A DNA stretch of 64,000 nt from Terriglobia bacterium (lineage in GTDB: Bacteria > Acidobacteriota > Terriglobia > Terriglobales > Acidobacteriaceae), in NCBI GenBank assembly GCA_020073645.1, contig JAIQET010000002.1, positions 1-64,000 of the forward strand. The letters are read 5' to 3'. The position numbers and the translations under genes were made by a program. The first letter of the stretch is position 1. Every line of letters starts with the position of its first letter. Of this stretch, positions 45,384 through 53,974 are shown piece by piece. The notes beneath the pieces were generated by a model. The model saw only the letters and a program-made list of their open reading frames with translations, was not told the DNA's origin and made no database searches.

Positions 45384-45580
45384 CCTGTGGAAATCGCCCT
45401 CCCTGGCACCCGGGCAATGTGCAACAAACTGCACCCCCTCACCCTATTCCCATATAACTATATGAAACTAAAGACAAACACCATCATCGGTTTGGCAGGA
45501 AAGCTGCTTGGCACCTAGCTGCCATAGTCCCCTCGGCGTGGTGTAGTTCCCCACGCATTCCACAGAAGGAGCACATTGCG
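45384..45580 (+). promoter_or_regulatory. Conserved leader before Big-2 lipoprotein 2
   Basis: It carries the same blocks as before lipoprotein 1: CCTGTGGAAATCGC at 45384, GCAACAAACT, and TTTGGCAGGAAAGCTGCT at 45491. AGAAGGAG stands at -11. Shared leaders, coding regions and terminators indicate duplication of the whole transcription unit. Confidence 0.5.
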
Positions 45581-47662
45581 ATGCCGGTAAAGATCGGATC
45601 CCTGTTGCTTGCGGCAGTCCTTTTGTCAGTCTTGGTGGGTTGTGCCAGCAATTCGCGTCCCACGCTCACTTCCGTGACACTTGGCGGAGGCAGCTCCAGC
45701 GTGTTCGTGGGCTCTAATGCACCAGCGTTCACCGTGACCGGCCATTTCAGTGACGGGAGCATGCTAGATCTGAGTTCGACCGCAATCTGGGCGTCCTCTG
45801 ATCCCACCAAGGCCACTATCGTCAGCGGAGTCGCGACTGGGGTGTTCCATGGTACGACCAATATCACCGCCACCTGCCACGGCGTGGCCAGCGCTCCCGC
45901 TCCACTGACGGTTGTTGCCCTGGTGAGCTCGGTGGTTCTCAGCCCGATCGGACCGGGCATCGCGGTCGGTGGCACCCCTCAGCAGTTCACTGCCACTGGT
46001 ACTTTTAACGATGGCTCGATGGGCAATGTGACTGTGACATCCACGGATCCGACTATCGCAACCACGACGAGTTGGGTATCGTCGGATCCGACCAAAGCGA
46101 GTATCGACCCCGCGTCCGGCTTGGCCACCGCAGTGGCGCCGGGTGCAGTCACGATTACTTCCATGGTCACTTCGGCCGACGGATCAAACGTGAACGTGAG
46201 TACCGCATTGAACGTCGTATCCTCGGTATATCCGCCTTTGAATGGGCGCTATGCTTTCACGTTGTTTTCCGCGGACACTCGTGGCCCGCAATTCTTCTTT
46301 GGAAGCTTCACCGTTGACGGCGACGGTAACGTCACCGGCGGCGTGGAAGATGCCAACACCGCGACCGGTGTCGGCAACGCTCCGCTGACTGGTACCTACG
46401 TCGAGTACGCCGACGGCCGTGGCACCATCACGTTCAACTCCAACACCATCCACCCCGCCGGAATCACGCTGCGATTCATTCTCGCTGCCAGTGGCGGCGT
46501 CGGCAGGCTCGCCGAGTTTGACGGACTGGGCACGGCTAGCGGCAGTTTTGAACCCCAGGATTCGGAGGCATTCAATCAAGCTGCGTTCGACGGCAACTAT
46601 GTCTTCCGCGCCGGCGGCACTGATGTCACCGGCAGTTCCATCGGCGAAGTAGGAGTGTTTGCTGCCGACGGAGGCGGTAACATCACCGGCGGCAACATCG
46701 ACATCAACGACAACGGAACGATCGCGCCCCCGGCGGACGCCCTGACCGCAACCACGTATTCCGCGATTGACGGCGATGGCCGCGGCACACTGGCGTTGGC
46801 TTCTTCCTCGGGCACGGCCAATTACGCCTTCTATGTTGTGGATTCCAGCAAGATCAACCTCATCCAGACCGATCCCGCGTCGGCCACTGCCGTGGCCGGG
46901 GTCGCCGAACTGCAGACCAACCAGGTCTACAACGCAGCCAGCCTGGACGGCGGCTACTCGTTCTTGCTGGAGCAACCCCCGGTTGTGGGCAGTGGTGTCA
47001 AGCCGGACCGTAGCCAATTCAACACCGTTGGATTCTGGAGGTTCGATGGTGAAGGTAACTTAACCAACGGTCTGGAGGATGAAGACGGCAATGCATCCTT
47101 GAATCCCATAACCGGCATCAGCGGTATGTACTCGGTCAGCGGTCTGGTCAACGGTCGCGGCTTCTTGAGCGATATCACACCTGACATGGTGTCCCGCACC
47201 TTCGTCTTGTACTTCGTTTCGCCCAGCAAAGTGTACGTTCTGGAAAGCTTCAAAGGCGGCACCAACGCGGCTGTCGGAGTTGCCCAGGAACTGTCGGGTC
47301 AGCCTTACAGCCAGGCGACCCTCGCCGGAAGTTATGCGCTGAACGCCTCTGAACTCACTGAAACCTACTCTGCGATCCAGATGCAACTGGTGTTCGACGG
47401 TGCAGGCGGGATTAGCGGCATTGCCGACTGGTCTTGCCAGGGTGGTCTCTCCAGCTGCCCCAGCGGTCCCGTCTCCAGCACTGTGGTGGCGCCCGTCTAC
47501 ACCACCATCAATCCCAATCCTGATCCCACTATCGGGCGGGGCGCCATCATGATGCCAAACTCGGTGGGCGCAAACGCCTACGTTTTCTATCTGGTTGATC
47601 CCAGCCAGGCTTGGATTCTCGGTGTCACTCCTGATTCGGATGGTCAACTGACCCAGCAGTAA
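45581..47662 (+). CDS. Big-2 (Ig-like) domain lipoprotein 2 (paralogue)
   Basis: 693 residues. The lipobox signal (LLAAVLLSVLVGCASNS) and two Ig-like domains (LTSVTLGGGSSSVFVG, ASSDPTKATI, VASAPAPLTVVALVSSVVLSPIGPG) are followed by about 460 residues of the same repeat-rich architecture as lipoprotein 1 (YAFTLFSADTRGPQFFFGSF). Identity is moderate, strongest in the leader, signal peptide and Ig domains. The ATG at 45581 has AGAAGGAG upstream. It ends in a terminator nearly identical in stem to that of its paralogue. Confidence 0.85.
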   Translation: MPVKIGSLLLAAVLLSVLVGCASNSRPTLTSVTLGGGSSSVFVGSNAPAFTVTGHFSDGSMLDLSSTAIWASSDPTKATIVSGVATGVFHGTTNITATCHGVASAPAPLTVVALVSSVVLSPIGPGIAVGGTPQQFTATGTFNDGSMGNVTVTSTDPTIATTTSWVSSDPTKASIDPASGLATAVAPGAVTITSMVTSADGSNVNVSTALNVVSSVYPPLNGRYAFTLFSADTRGPQFFFGSFTVDGDGNVTGGVEDANTATGVGNAPLTGTYVEYADGRGTITFNSNTIHPAGITLRFILAASGGVGRLAEFDGLGTASGSFEPQDSEAFNQAAFDGNYVFRAGGTDVTGSSIGEVGVFAADGGGNITGGNIDINDNGTIAPPADALTATTYSAIDGDGRGTLALASSSGTANYAFYVVDSSKINLIQTDPASATAVAGVAELQTNQVYNAASLDGGYSFLLEQPPVVGSGVKPDRSQFNTVGFWRFDGEGNLTNGLEDEDGNASLNPITGISGMYSVSGLVNGRGFLSDITPDMVSRTFVLYFVSPSKVYVLESFKGGTNAAVGVAQELSGQPYSQATLAGSYALNASELTETYSAIQMQLVFDGAGGISGIADWSCQGGLSSCPSGPVSSTVVAPVYTTINPNPDPTIGRGAIMMPNSVGANAYVFYLVDPSQAWILGVTPDSDGQLTQQ

Positions 47663-47684
47663 GCAAACCCGGCAGTATCACGGA

Positions 47685-47712
47685 CCCAGCCTCTCGAGGC
47701 TGGGTTTTTTCT
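47685..47712 (+). terminator. Rho-independent terminator
   Basis: CCCAGCCTC followed at once by GAGGCTGGG and TTTTTT. It ends the second Big-2 transcript and separates it from aceE. Confidence 0.9.
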
Positions 47713-47827
47713 TGCATACACACCGGTCACGCCTGCGTCTCCTGATTGCTGTTCGAGCACTCCCACTCGTTCTCGGCAGCAGAATTCCGCGCGATTGGCT
47801 ATCATTGAAACATTCAGCCCTCAGAGG

Positions 47828-50521
47828 ATGGAGAAATCAGACGTGGCAGAAACCCAGACCAATGGACTGGAAGTCCTCGAAACGCGAGAGTGGCTTGATT
47901 CTCTCGACTATGTCTTAGCCAAGGGTGGTCCGGACCGGGCCGGACGCCTGCTGCAGCAGCTCTCCTTGCATGCGCGACGCGCCGCCGGCGTGAACCTGCC
48001 GTTCTCCGCGACTACTCCGTACCAGAACACGATTCCCGTGCGCCAGCAGCCGCCGTTTCCCGGCAGCCAGGAGATGGAGCGCCGCATCAAGAGCCTGGTA
48101 CGCTGGAACGCGCTGGCCATGGTAGTGCGCGCCAACAAGCTACAGGAAGGCATTGGCGGTCATATCTCGACCTACGCTTCCGCCGCCACTCTGTACGAGG
48201 TCGCCTTCAACCATTTTCTGCGTGCCCAGACCGAAACCGGCGACCGCGACATCGTCTACTTCCAGGGCCACGCCGCCCCGGGAATCTATGCGCGGGCGTA
48301 TCTGGAAGGCCGCATTCCGGTGCAGAAGCTGGAGAACTTCCGCCGCGAGCTTAAGCCGGGCGGCGGGCTCTCGTCTTATCCGCACCCCTGGCTCATGCCC
48401 GACTTCTGGGAGTTCCCCACCGTCTCCATGGGACTCGGGCCAATTCAAGCCATCTATCACGCCCGCTTCATCAAGTATCTGGAGAACCGCGGCCTGAAGA
48501 AATCGACTGGCGGCAAGGTCTGGGCGTTCCTCGGCGACGGCGAGATGGACGAACCCGAGGCGCTGGGATCGATCACGCTGGCTTCGCGCGAGCGGCTCGA
48601 TAACCTGATCTTCGTGGTGAACTGCAACCTGCAACGGCTCGACGGCCCGGTGCGCGGCAACGGAAAAATCATTCAGGAGCTGGAAGCGATTTTCCGTGGC
48701 GCTGGCTGGAACGTGATCAAGGTGATCTGGGGCGGCGACTGGGACAGCCTCATCCAGAACGATCGCGACGGCCTGCTGGTCCGGCGCATGGGCGAGATCA
48801 CCGACGGCCAGTACCAAAAATATTTCGTCGAGAGTGGAGCCTATTTCCGCCACAACTTCTTTGGTACCGATCCGCGTCTGCTGAAAATGGTGGACCACTT
48901 GTCCGACGAGCAACTGGCCCGCATGCGCCTGGGCGGGCACGACCCCATCAAAGTCCATGCTGCTTACAAAGCCGCGGTGGAGCACACCGGTGCTCCGACC
49001 ATCATTTTGGCCAAGACCATCAAGGGATACGGCTTGGGCGAAGCCGGCGAGGGCAAGAACATCACCCACCAGCAGAAAAAGCTGAACGACGAAGAGCTGA
49101 TGTTGTTCCGCTCGCGCTTCGGCATTCCGATTCCCGACGAAGAACTGCACGACGCGCCCTTCTATCGTCCGCCTGACGACAGCCCCGAGATCCGCTACAT
49201 GCTCGAGCGTCGCAAGCAATTGAGCGGCTTTATCCCGGAGCGCAAGGTCCGCGCCAAACCCATTACTCCGGTTTCCGAAGCTCACTTCGAGGAGTTCTAC
49301 AAGGGCACCGAAGGCCGCGAAGCCTCAACCACCATGGTGTTCGTCCGCCTGCTGGGCAAGCTGCTGCGCGATCCGGAGATCGGCAAGCTCATCGTCCCCA
49401 TCATCCCCGACGAAGCCCGTACCTTCGGCATGGAGGCGCTCTTCCGCCAGGTCGGCATCTACTCCAGCGTCGGCCAGCTTTACGAGCCGGTCGACATGGA
49501 CACGCTGCTCTACTACAAGGAAGCCCTGAACGGGCAAATTCTTGAAGAAGGCATCACGGAAGCCGGTTCGCTCTGTTCCTTCATCGCCGCCGGAACCGCG
49601 TATTCACAGCACGGGATCAACACCATCCCGTTCTTCATTTATTACTCGATGTTCGGCTTCCAGCGCATCGGAGACCTGATCTGGGCGGCAGCCGATGAGC
49701 GTACCCGCGGCTTCCTCCTTGGCGGCACCGCCGGCCGTACCACGCTGGCCGGCGAGGGCTTGCAGCACCAGGACGGCCACAGCCATGTGCTGGCGTTGTC
49801 AGTGCCCAACCTGATGGCGTACGACCCGGCTTTTGCCTACGAGATTGCCATCATCATTCAGGATGGCATCAAGCGCATGTACGTAGACCAGGAGTCGATC
49901 TTCTATTACCTGACCGTCACCAACGAGCCGCTGCCGATGCCCGAGATGCCTGCGGGCCCTGAAGTCCGCCAAGGCATTCTTAAAGGCATGTACCGCTTCA
50001 AGACGTCGCCGAAGAAGGACGCGAAGCTGCGCGCGCAACTCTTCGGCAGTGGCACGATCATGTACGAAGTGCTCAAGGCACAGCAGATTCTGGAAGAGAA
50101 GTACGGCGTGGCTGCCGACGTCTGGAGTGTAACCAGCTACAAAGAACTCTATCGCGACGGCAACGACTGCGAACGCTGGAACATGCTGCATCCGGGCGCA
50201 GCCCCGAAAGTTCCGTTCGTGACGCAGAGCCTGCAAGATGCACCCGGAGTGTTGGTCGCGGCATCGGATTACATGAAGGTGCTGCCGGAATCCATTTCGC
50301 AATGGATGCCGCGCCCGCTGGTCGCCCTGGGCACTGACGGCTTTGGCCGTAGTGAGAACCGGGCTGCGTTGCGCGACTTCTTTGAGGTGGATGCCAAACA
50401 CATTGTGTTGGCCACACTCCATGCCTTGGCACGCGAAAAACAACTTGAGCTTGCCGCTGTAAAGCAAGCCGTGAAAGACCTGGGCATCAACCCGGAGAAG
50501 GCGAATCCCGCAGTGACGTAG
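47828..50521 (+). CDS. aceE: Pyruvate dehydrogenase E1 component, homodimeric type
   Basis: 897 residues, the single-chain (alpha2) type. It decarboxylates pyruvate and passes the acetyl group to the lipoyl arm of AceF. The thiamine-diphosphate motif GDGEMDEPEALGSITLA ... NCNLQRLDGPVRGN lies near residues 236-280. GGHISTYASAATLYEVAFNHF, HPWLMPDFWEFPTVSMGLGP and the second half RTFGMEALFRQVGIYSS ... GLQHQDGHSHVLALSVPN are typical. The ATG at 47828 is preferred, with AGAGG directly before it, and other starts at 47795 or 47843 are possible. It is the first gene of an aceE-aceF-lpd operon. Its TAG stop belongs to a REP-like palindrome. Confidence 0.96.
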   Translation: MEKSDVAETQTNGLEVLETREWLDSLDYVLAKGGPDRAGRLLQQLSLHARRAAGVNLPFSATTPYQNTIPVRQQPPFPGSQEMERRIKSLVRWNALAMVVRANKLQEGIGGHISTYASAATLYEVAFNHFLRAQTETGDRDIVYFQGHAAPGIYARAYLEGRIPVQKLENFRRELKPGGGLSSYPHPWLMPDFWEFPTVSMGLGPIQAIYHARFIKYLENRGLKKSTGGKVWAFLGDGEMDEPEALGSITLASRERLDNLIFVVNCNLQRLDGPVRGNGKIIQELEAIFRGAGWNVIKVIWGGDWDSLIQNDRDGLLVRRMGEITDGQYQKYFVESGAYFRHNFFGTDPRLLKMVDHLSDEQLARMRLGGHDPIKVHAAYKAAVEHTGAPTIILAKTIKGYGLGEAGEGKNITHQQKKLNDEELMLFRSRFGIPIPDEELHDAPFYRPPDDSPEIRYMLERRKQLSGFIPERKVRAKPITPVSEAHFEEFYKGTEGREASTTMVFVRLLGKLLRDPEIGKLIVPIIPDEARTFGMEALFRQVGIYSSVGQLYEPVDMDTLLYYKEALNGQILEEGITEAGSLCSFIAAGTAYSQHGINTIPFFIYYSMFGFQRIGDLIWAAADERTRGFLLGGTAGRTTLAGEGLQHQDGHSHVLALSVPNLMAYDPAFAYEIAIIIQDGIKRMYVDQESIFYYLTVTNEPLPMPEMPAGPEVRQGILKGMYRFKTSPKKDAKLRAQLFGSGTIMYEVLKAQQILEEKYGVAADVWSVTSYKELYRDGNDCERWNMLHPGAAPKVPFVTQSLQDAPGVLVAASDYMKVLPESISQWMPRPLVALGTDGFGRSENRAALRDFFEVDAKHIVLATLHALAREKQLELAAVKQAVKDLGINPEKANPAVT

Positions 50522-50636
50522 CGCCGGCGTCCCGCCGGCCACCACGCCGACGGCTGGATTGAGCATTCCGTAGAGACGCAGCTTGCTGCGTCTCCGAGCA
50601 GCGACTCAGTAAACTGGTTCGAGGGGCTTAAGCCCC
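50518..50636. repeat. Three palindromic elements between aceE and aceF
   Basis: The gap holds GCCGGCGTCCCGCCGGC (from 50523), a hairpin GAGACGCAG-CTTG-CTGCGTCTC (50573-50594) followed by TCCGAGCAGCG, and the perfect palindrome GGGGCTTAAGCCCC (50623-50636). The first also occurs at 56101. Parts of the second occur inside lpd (53146-53170) and the metallopeptidase gene (54887-54905). Confidence 0.85.
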
Positions 50637-50649
50637 GGAGAAAGTGTAA

Positions 50650-52353
50650 GTGACAGAATTCAAACTCCCCGAACTCGGCGAAAACATCGATCAGGGCGAC
50701 CTCGTCCGATTGATGATCGCCCCCGGCGCCACCATCACCGAAGGCCAGCCGGTCATGGAGCTAGAGACCGACAAGGCGGTGGTCGAAGTTCCGTCGTCGG
50801 TGAGCGGCACGGTAAGAGACATCCGCGTTAAGGAAGGCGAAAAAATCAAAGTTGGCCAGGTAATCTTCACCGTGGAAAACGGCACAGGCAATGTGGCGCG
50901 GGCGCCCTCGCAAGCATCTGCCTCGGCACCACCGGCGACGGCAGCGCAAGTCGCTCCGCCGCCACCTCCCGCTCCTCCAGCGCGTGCCTCCGCTCCTGCC
51001 GCTGCCGATCCCACCGAATTCAGGCTCCCCGAACTCGGCGAGAACATCGACCAGGGCGACCTGGTGCGCCTCATGATTTCCCCCGGCGCCAGAGTCTCCG
51101 AAGGCCAGCCCGTCATGGAATTGGAAACCGACAAAGCCGTGGTCGAGGTCCCCTCTTCGGTCAGTGGAGTGGTGAAAGAAATTCGCGTGAAAGAAGGCGA
51201 CAAGGTCAAAGTCGGCGAGGTGATCTTCACCTTGGAAGGCGGCGCCGTTGCGCCGCCACAGCGGCCGAAAGCTGCCCCAGTGGAGCATGTGTCCGGCCAA
51301 GTCGCGGCCCGCCTTGCCTTTCAGGCCGCCATCAAGGCCGAGGGCAAAACCGAAGAGCAGGCACTCCCGCCGGACCAGCCGCAGCCCATTCCACAAACCT
51401 TCACTATGCCGGTGCAACTGGGCAAAGTGGCAGGCACCGACCACGGAGAGCCTGTTCCCGCGGCACCCCATGTCCGGCGGCTGGCGCGTGAACTCGGAGT
51501 GGATATCCACCAGGTCCCGGGAACCGGTCCCGGCGGACGTATCAGCGAAGACGATGTGAAAGCCTACTCGAAGGCTTTGCTCGTTTCCGCGGTCCAGGCG
51601 CCGCGTGCAACTCATTTCGCTGAACCTGTGCTGCCCGACTTCGCCAAGTGGGGCAAGATCGAGCGCGTCGCCATGCGCGGCGTGCGCCGCAAAACCGCCG
51701 AGCATCTGTGGGAAGCCTGGAGCACGATCCCGCACGTCACCCAGCACGACAAAGCCGACATCACCGAGCTTGAGCAGTTGCGTGCCCGCTTCGCGCCCAA
51801 GGCCGAAGAGGCCGGCGGCAAGATGACCGTCACCGCCATCGCGCTCAAGGTCTGCGCCTCGGCCCTGAAAGTCTTCCCCCAGTTCAACGCCAGCATAGAC
51901 ATGGGCAAAGAAGAAATTATCTACAAGCAGTACATCAATATCGGAGTCGCGGTGGACACCGACCGCGGCCTGCTGGTGCCCGTCATCCGCGATGTGGACA
52001 AGAAGAACATCGTCGAGCTCGCCGCCGAACTGACCCAGCTCTCCCAGAAAGCCCGCGACAAAAAGCTCACGCCCGCAGAGATGGAAGGCGGCAGCTTCAC
52101 CATCACGAATCTCGGCGGCATCGGCGGCACAGGCTTTTCGCCCATCGTGAACCATCCCGAAGTCGCCATCCTTGGCCTGTCCCGCTCCAGCATAGAGCCG
52201 GTGTGGATGAACGGAAAATTCGAAGCCCGCCGCGTGCTGCCGGTTTCGCTCTCCTACGATCATCGCCTGATTGACGGCGCCGACGCCGCGCGCTTCCTGC
52301 GCTGGATCGCGGAAGCTTTCGAACAACCATTCTTGCTCTCGGTGCAGGGATAA
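50650..52353 (+). CDS. aceF: Dihydrolipoamide acetyltransferase (pyruvate dehydrogenase E2)
   Basis: 567 residues. Two lipoyl domains (about 1-77 and 120-197), each with the lipoylated Lys in ETDKAVVEVPSS, are joined by an Ala/Pro-rich linker. A peripheral subunit-binding domain (HVRRLARELGVDIHQVPGTG, near 275-310) and the catalytic core (about 335-567) follow. The core ends with SYDHRLIDGADAARFL, whose His is the acetyltransferase base. The start is GTG at 50650 with GGAGAAAG upstream. The two lipoyl domains are nearly identical at the DNA level in parts, suggesting recent conversion. Lpd is encoded eight bases downstream. Confidence 0.96.
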   Translation: MTEFKLPELGENIDQGDLVRLMIAPGATITEGQPVMELETDKAVVEVPSSVSGTVRDIRVKEGEKIKVGQVIFTVENGTGNVARAPSQASASAPPATAAQVAPPPPPAPPARASAPAAADPTEFRLPELGENIDQGDLVRLMISPGARVSEGQPVMELETDKAVVEVPSSVSGVVKEIRVKEGDKVKVGEVIFTLEGGAVAPPQRPKAAPVEHVSGQVAARLAFQAAIKAEGKTEEQALPPDQPQPIPQTFTMPVQLGKVAGTDHGEPVPAAPHVRRLARELGVDIHQVPGTGPGGRISEDDVKAYSKALLVSAVQAPRATHFAEPVLPDFAKWGKIERVAMRGVRRKTAEHLWEAWSTIPHVTQHDKADITELEQLRARFAPKAEEAGGKMTVTAIALKVCASALKVFPQFNASIDMGKEEIIYKQYINIGVAVDTDRGLLVPVIRDVDKKNIVELAAELTQLSQKARDKKLTPAEMEGGSFTITNLGGIGGTGFSPIVNHPEVAILGLSRSSIEPVWMNGKFEARRVLPVSLSYDHRLIDGADAARFLRWIAEAFEQPFLLSVQG

Positions 52354-52361
52354 GACACCGC

Positions 52362-53814
52362 ATGGCCGACACCTCGAACTTGCACATCGCAGTGGTAGGC
52401 GGCGGGCCGGGTGGGCTATGCCGCTGCTTTTCTCGCCGCTGACCTGGGGATGAAAGTCACGCTCATCGATCCCGAAGTCAACCCCGGAGGCGTGTGCCTG
52501 TACCGTGGCTGCATTCCGTCCAAGGCGCTGCTGCACGTAGCCAAGCTGATTGAGGAATCGCGCCAGGCGAGAAACTGGGGGATCGAATTCGGTAATCCTA
52601 AGATCGATGTGTCTCGCTTGCGCTCGTGGAAAGAAGGCGTGGTCAAGAAATTGACTGGCGGCCTCGGCACTTTATCGAAACAGCGGTCGGTTCAGTATGT
52701 GCAGGGCTGGGCAGGATTCGAGAACTCCACGACCTTGCGGGTCACGAAGCCGGACAAAACTGAGGAGACCCTCACCTGCGATCGTGTCATCCTCGCCACC
52801 GGCTCGCGCCCGGCCATCATCCCCAGCCTCAAGCTCGACAGCCCGCGCATGATGGATTCCACCGCTGCTCTGGATTTGACCGATGTTCCGGCCACGCTGC
52901 TGGTCGTAGGCGGAGGTTACATCGGCCTTGAACTGGGCACCGTTTACGCCGCCCTCGGAACCAAAGTGACGGTCGTCGAGATGCTCCCGGGCCTCCTCCC
53001 TGGCGCCGATCGCGATCTGGTTCTGCCGCTGCACAAGCGCTTGGAAAAGATGTTTGACTCCATCTTGCTGAACACGACCGTCGCTGGCTTGCAGGAAGAC
53101 AACAGCGGGATCCGGGTGAGCTTCAGCGGTTCGGCGGCGCCGGCTGAGAGACAGCAAGCTGCGTCTCTACAGGGGGAACGAGTTTTTGACAAAGTTCTGG
53201 TTTCGGTTGGGAGAAAACCGAATTCGGAGATTGCCGGCTTGGAGAACACCAGCGTCACCGTCAACCCCCGCGGCTTCATTGAGGTCAACCGGCAACTCCA
53301 GACCGACGACCCGGTGATCTATGCCATCGGCGACGTCGTGGGTGAACCCATGCTCGCCCACAAAGCCTCGCACGAAGGTCGCACCGCCGTCGAAGCCATC
53401 GCCGGACACAAAGTCGCCTTCGAGCCGAACGCCATCCCCGCCGTGGTTTTCACCGATCCCGAAATCGCCTGGTGCGGCTTGACCCAAACCCAGGCCGAGA
53501 AAGAGAACCGCGAGATCAGAGTCGCCAAGTTCCCCTGGGGCGCCTCCGGCCGCGCTATGACTCTAGACCGCACCGAGGGCATGACCAAGCTGCTAATCGA
53601 TCCCGCGACCGAGCGCGTGCTGGGTATGGGAATCGTCGGAGCAGGCGCCGGAGAGCTCATCTCCGAAGGCGTGCTGGCCATCGAAATGGGAGCGCTTGCC
53701 CGCGATCTCGAGCTCACCATCCATCCCCACCCCACGCTTTCCGAGACCATCATGGAAGCCGCCGAGGTTTTCTACGGTCAAGCCACCGATATCTATCGTC
53801 CGAAGAAAAACTGA
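52362..53814 (+). CDS. lpd: Dihydrolipoamide dehydrogenase (E3), frameshifted near its start
   Basis: The flavoprotein that reoxidises the lipoyl arm of AceF. The true start is the ATG at 52362: MADTSNLHIAVVGGGPGG gives the FAD-binding glycine motif. After GGPGG the frame breaks. The run GGGTGGGCTATG has one G too many, and the rest (GYAAAFLAADLGMKVTLID) continues in the next frame from about 52411. The redox disulfide is in GGVCLYRGCIPSKAL, the NAD site in LLVVGGGYIGLELG, and the active-site His-Glu in HPHPTLSE. An extra segment (PAERQQAASLQG, 53135-53175) comes from an intergenic repeat inserted in frame. The stop lies in a GAACTGAGAAC repeat. It is either a sequencing error or a slipped/inactive gene. 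Confidence 0.9.
53146..53170 (-). repeat. Intergenic hairpin repeat copy inside lpd
   Basis: On the minus strand GTAGAGACGCAGCTTGCTG matches 19 of 19 bases of the element between aceE and aceF. It adds about 8-12 codons between two conserved parts of Lpd without breaking the frame. Confidence 0.75.
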
Positions 53815-53842
53815 GAACTGAGAACAGACAACTGCGAACTGC
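53812..53842. repeat. Short-word repeat (GAACTGAGAAC) at the lpd stop
   Basis: TGAGAACTGAGAACAGACAACTGCGAACTG-like words begin with the TGA stop of lpd. They are related to 39200 and 3140. Confidence 0.7.
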
Positions 53843-53974
53843 TGTTTTGTGGATCCGGTGTCCCCGCGCGCGGATCCGGGTTTCCTTCGCAGCAATCCTG
53901 TGAACATCACAGCCAACATGACGCCTCTGCACTATACTGACCTGCTTGACTCATCCCACTGCGAGGTCTTTCCC

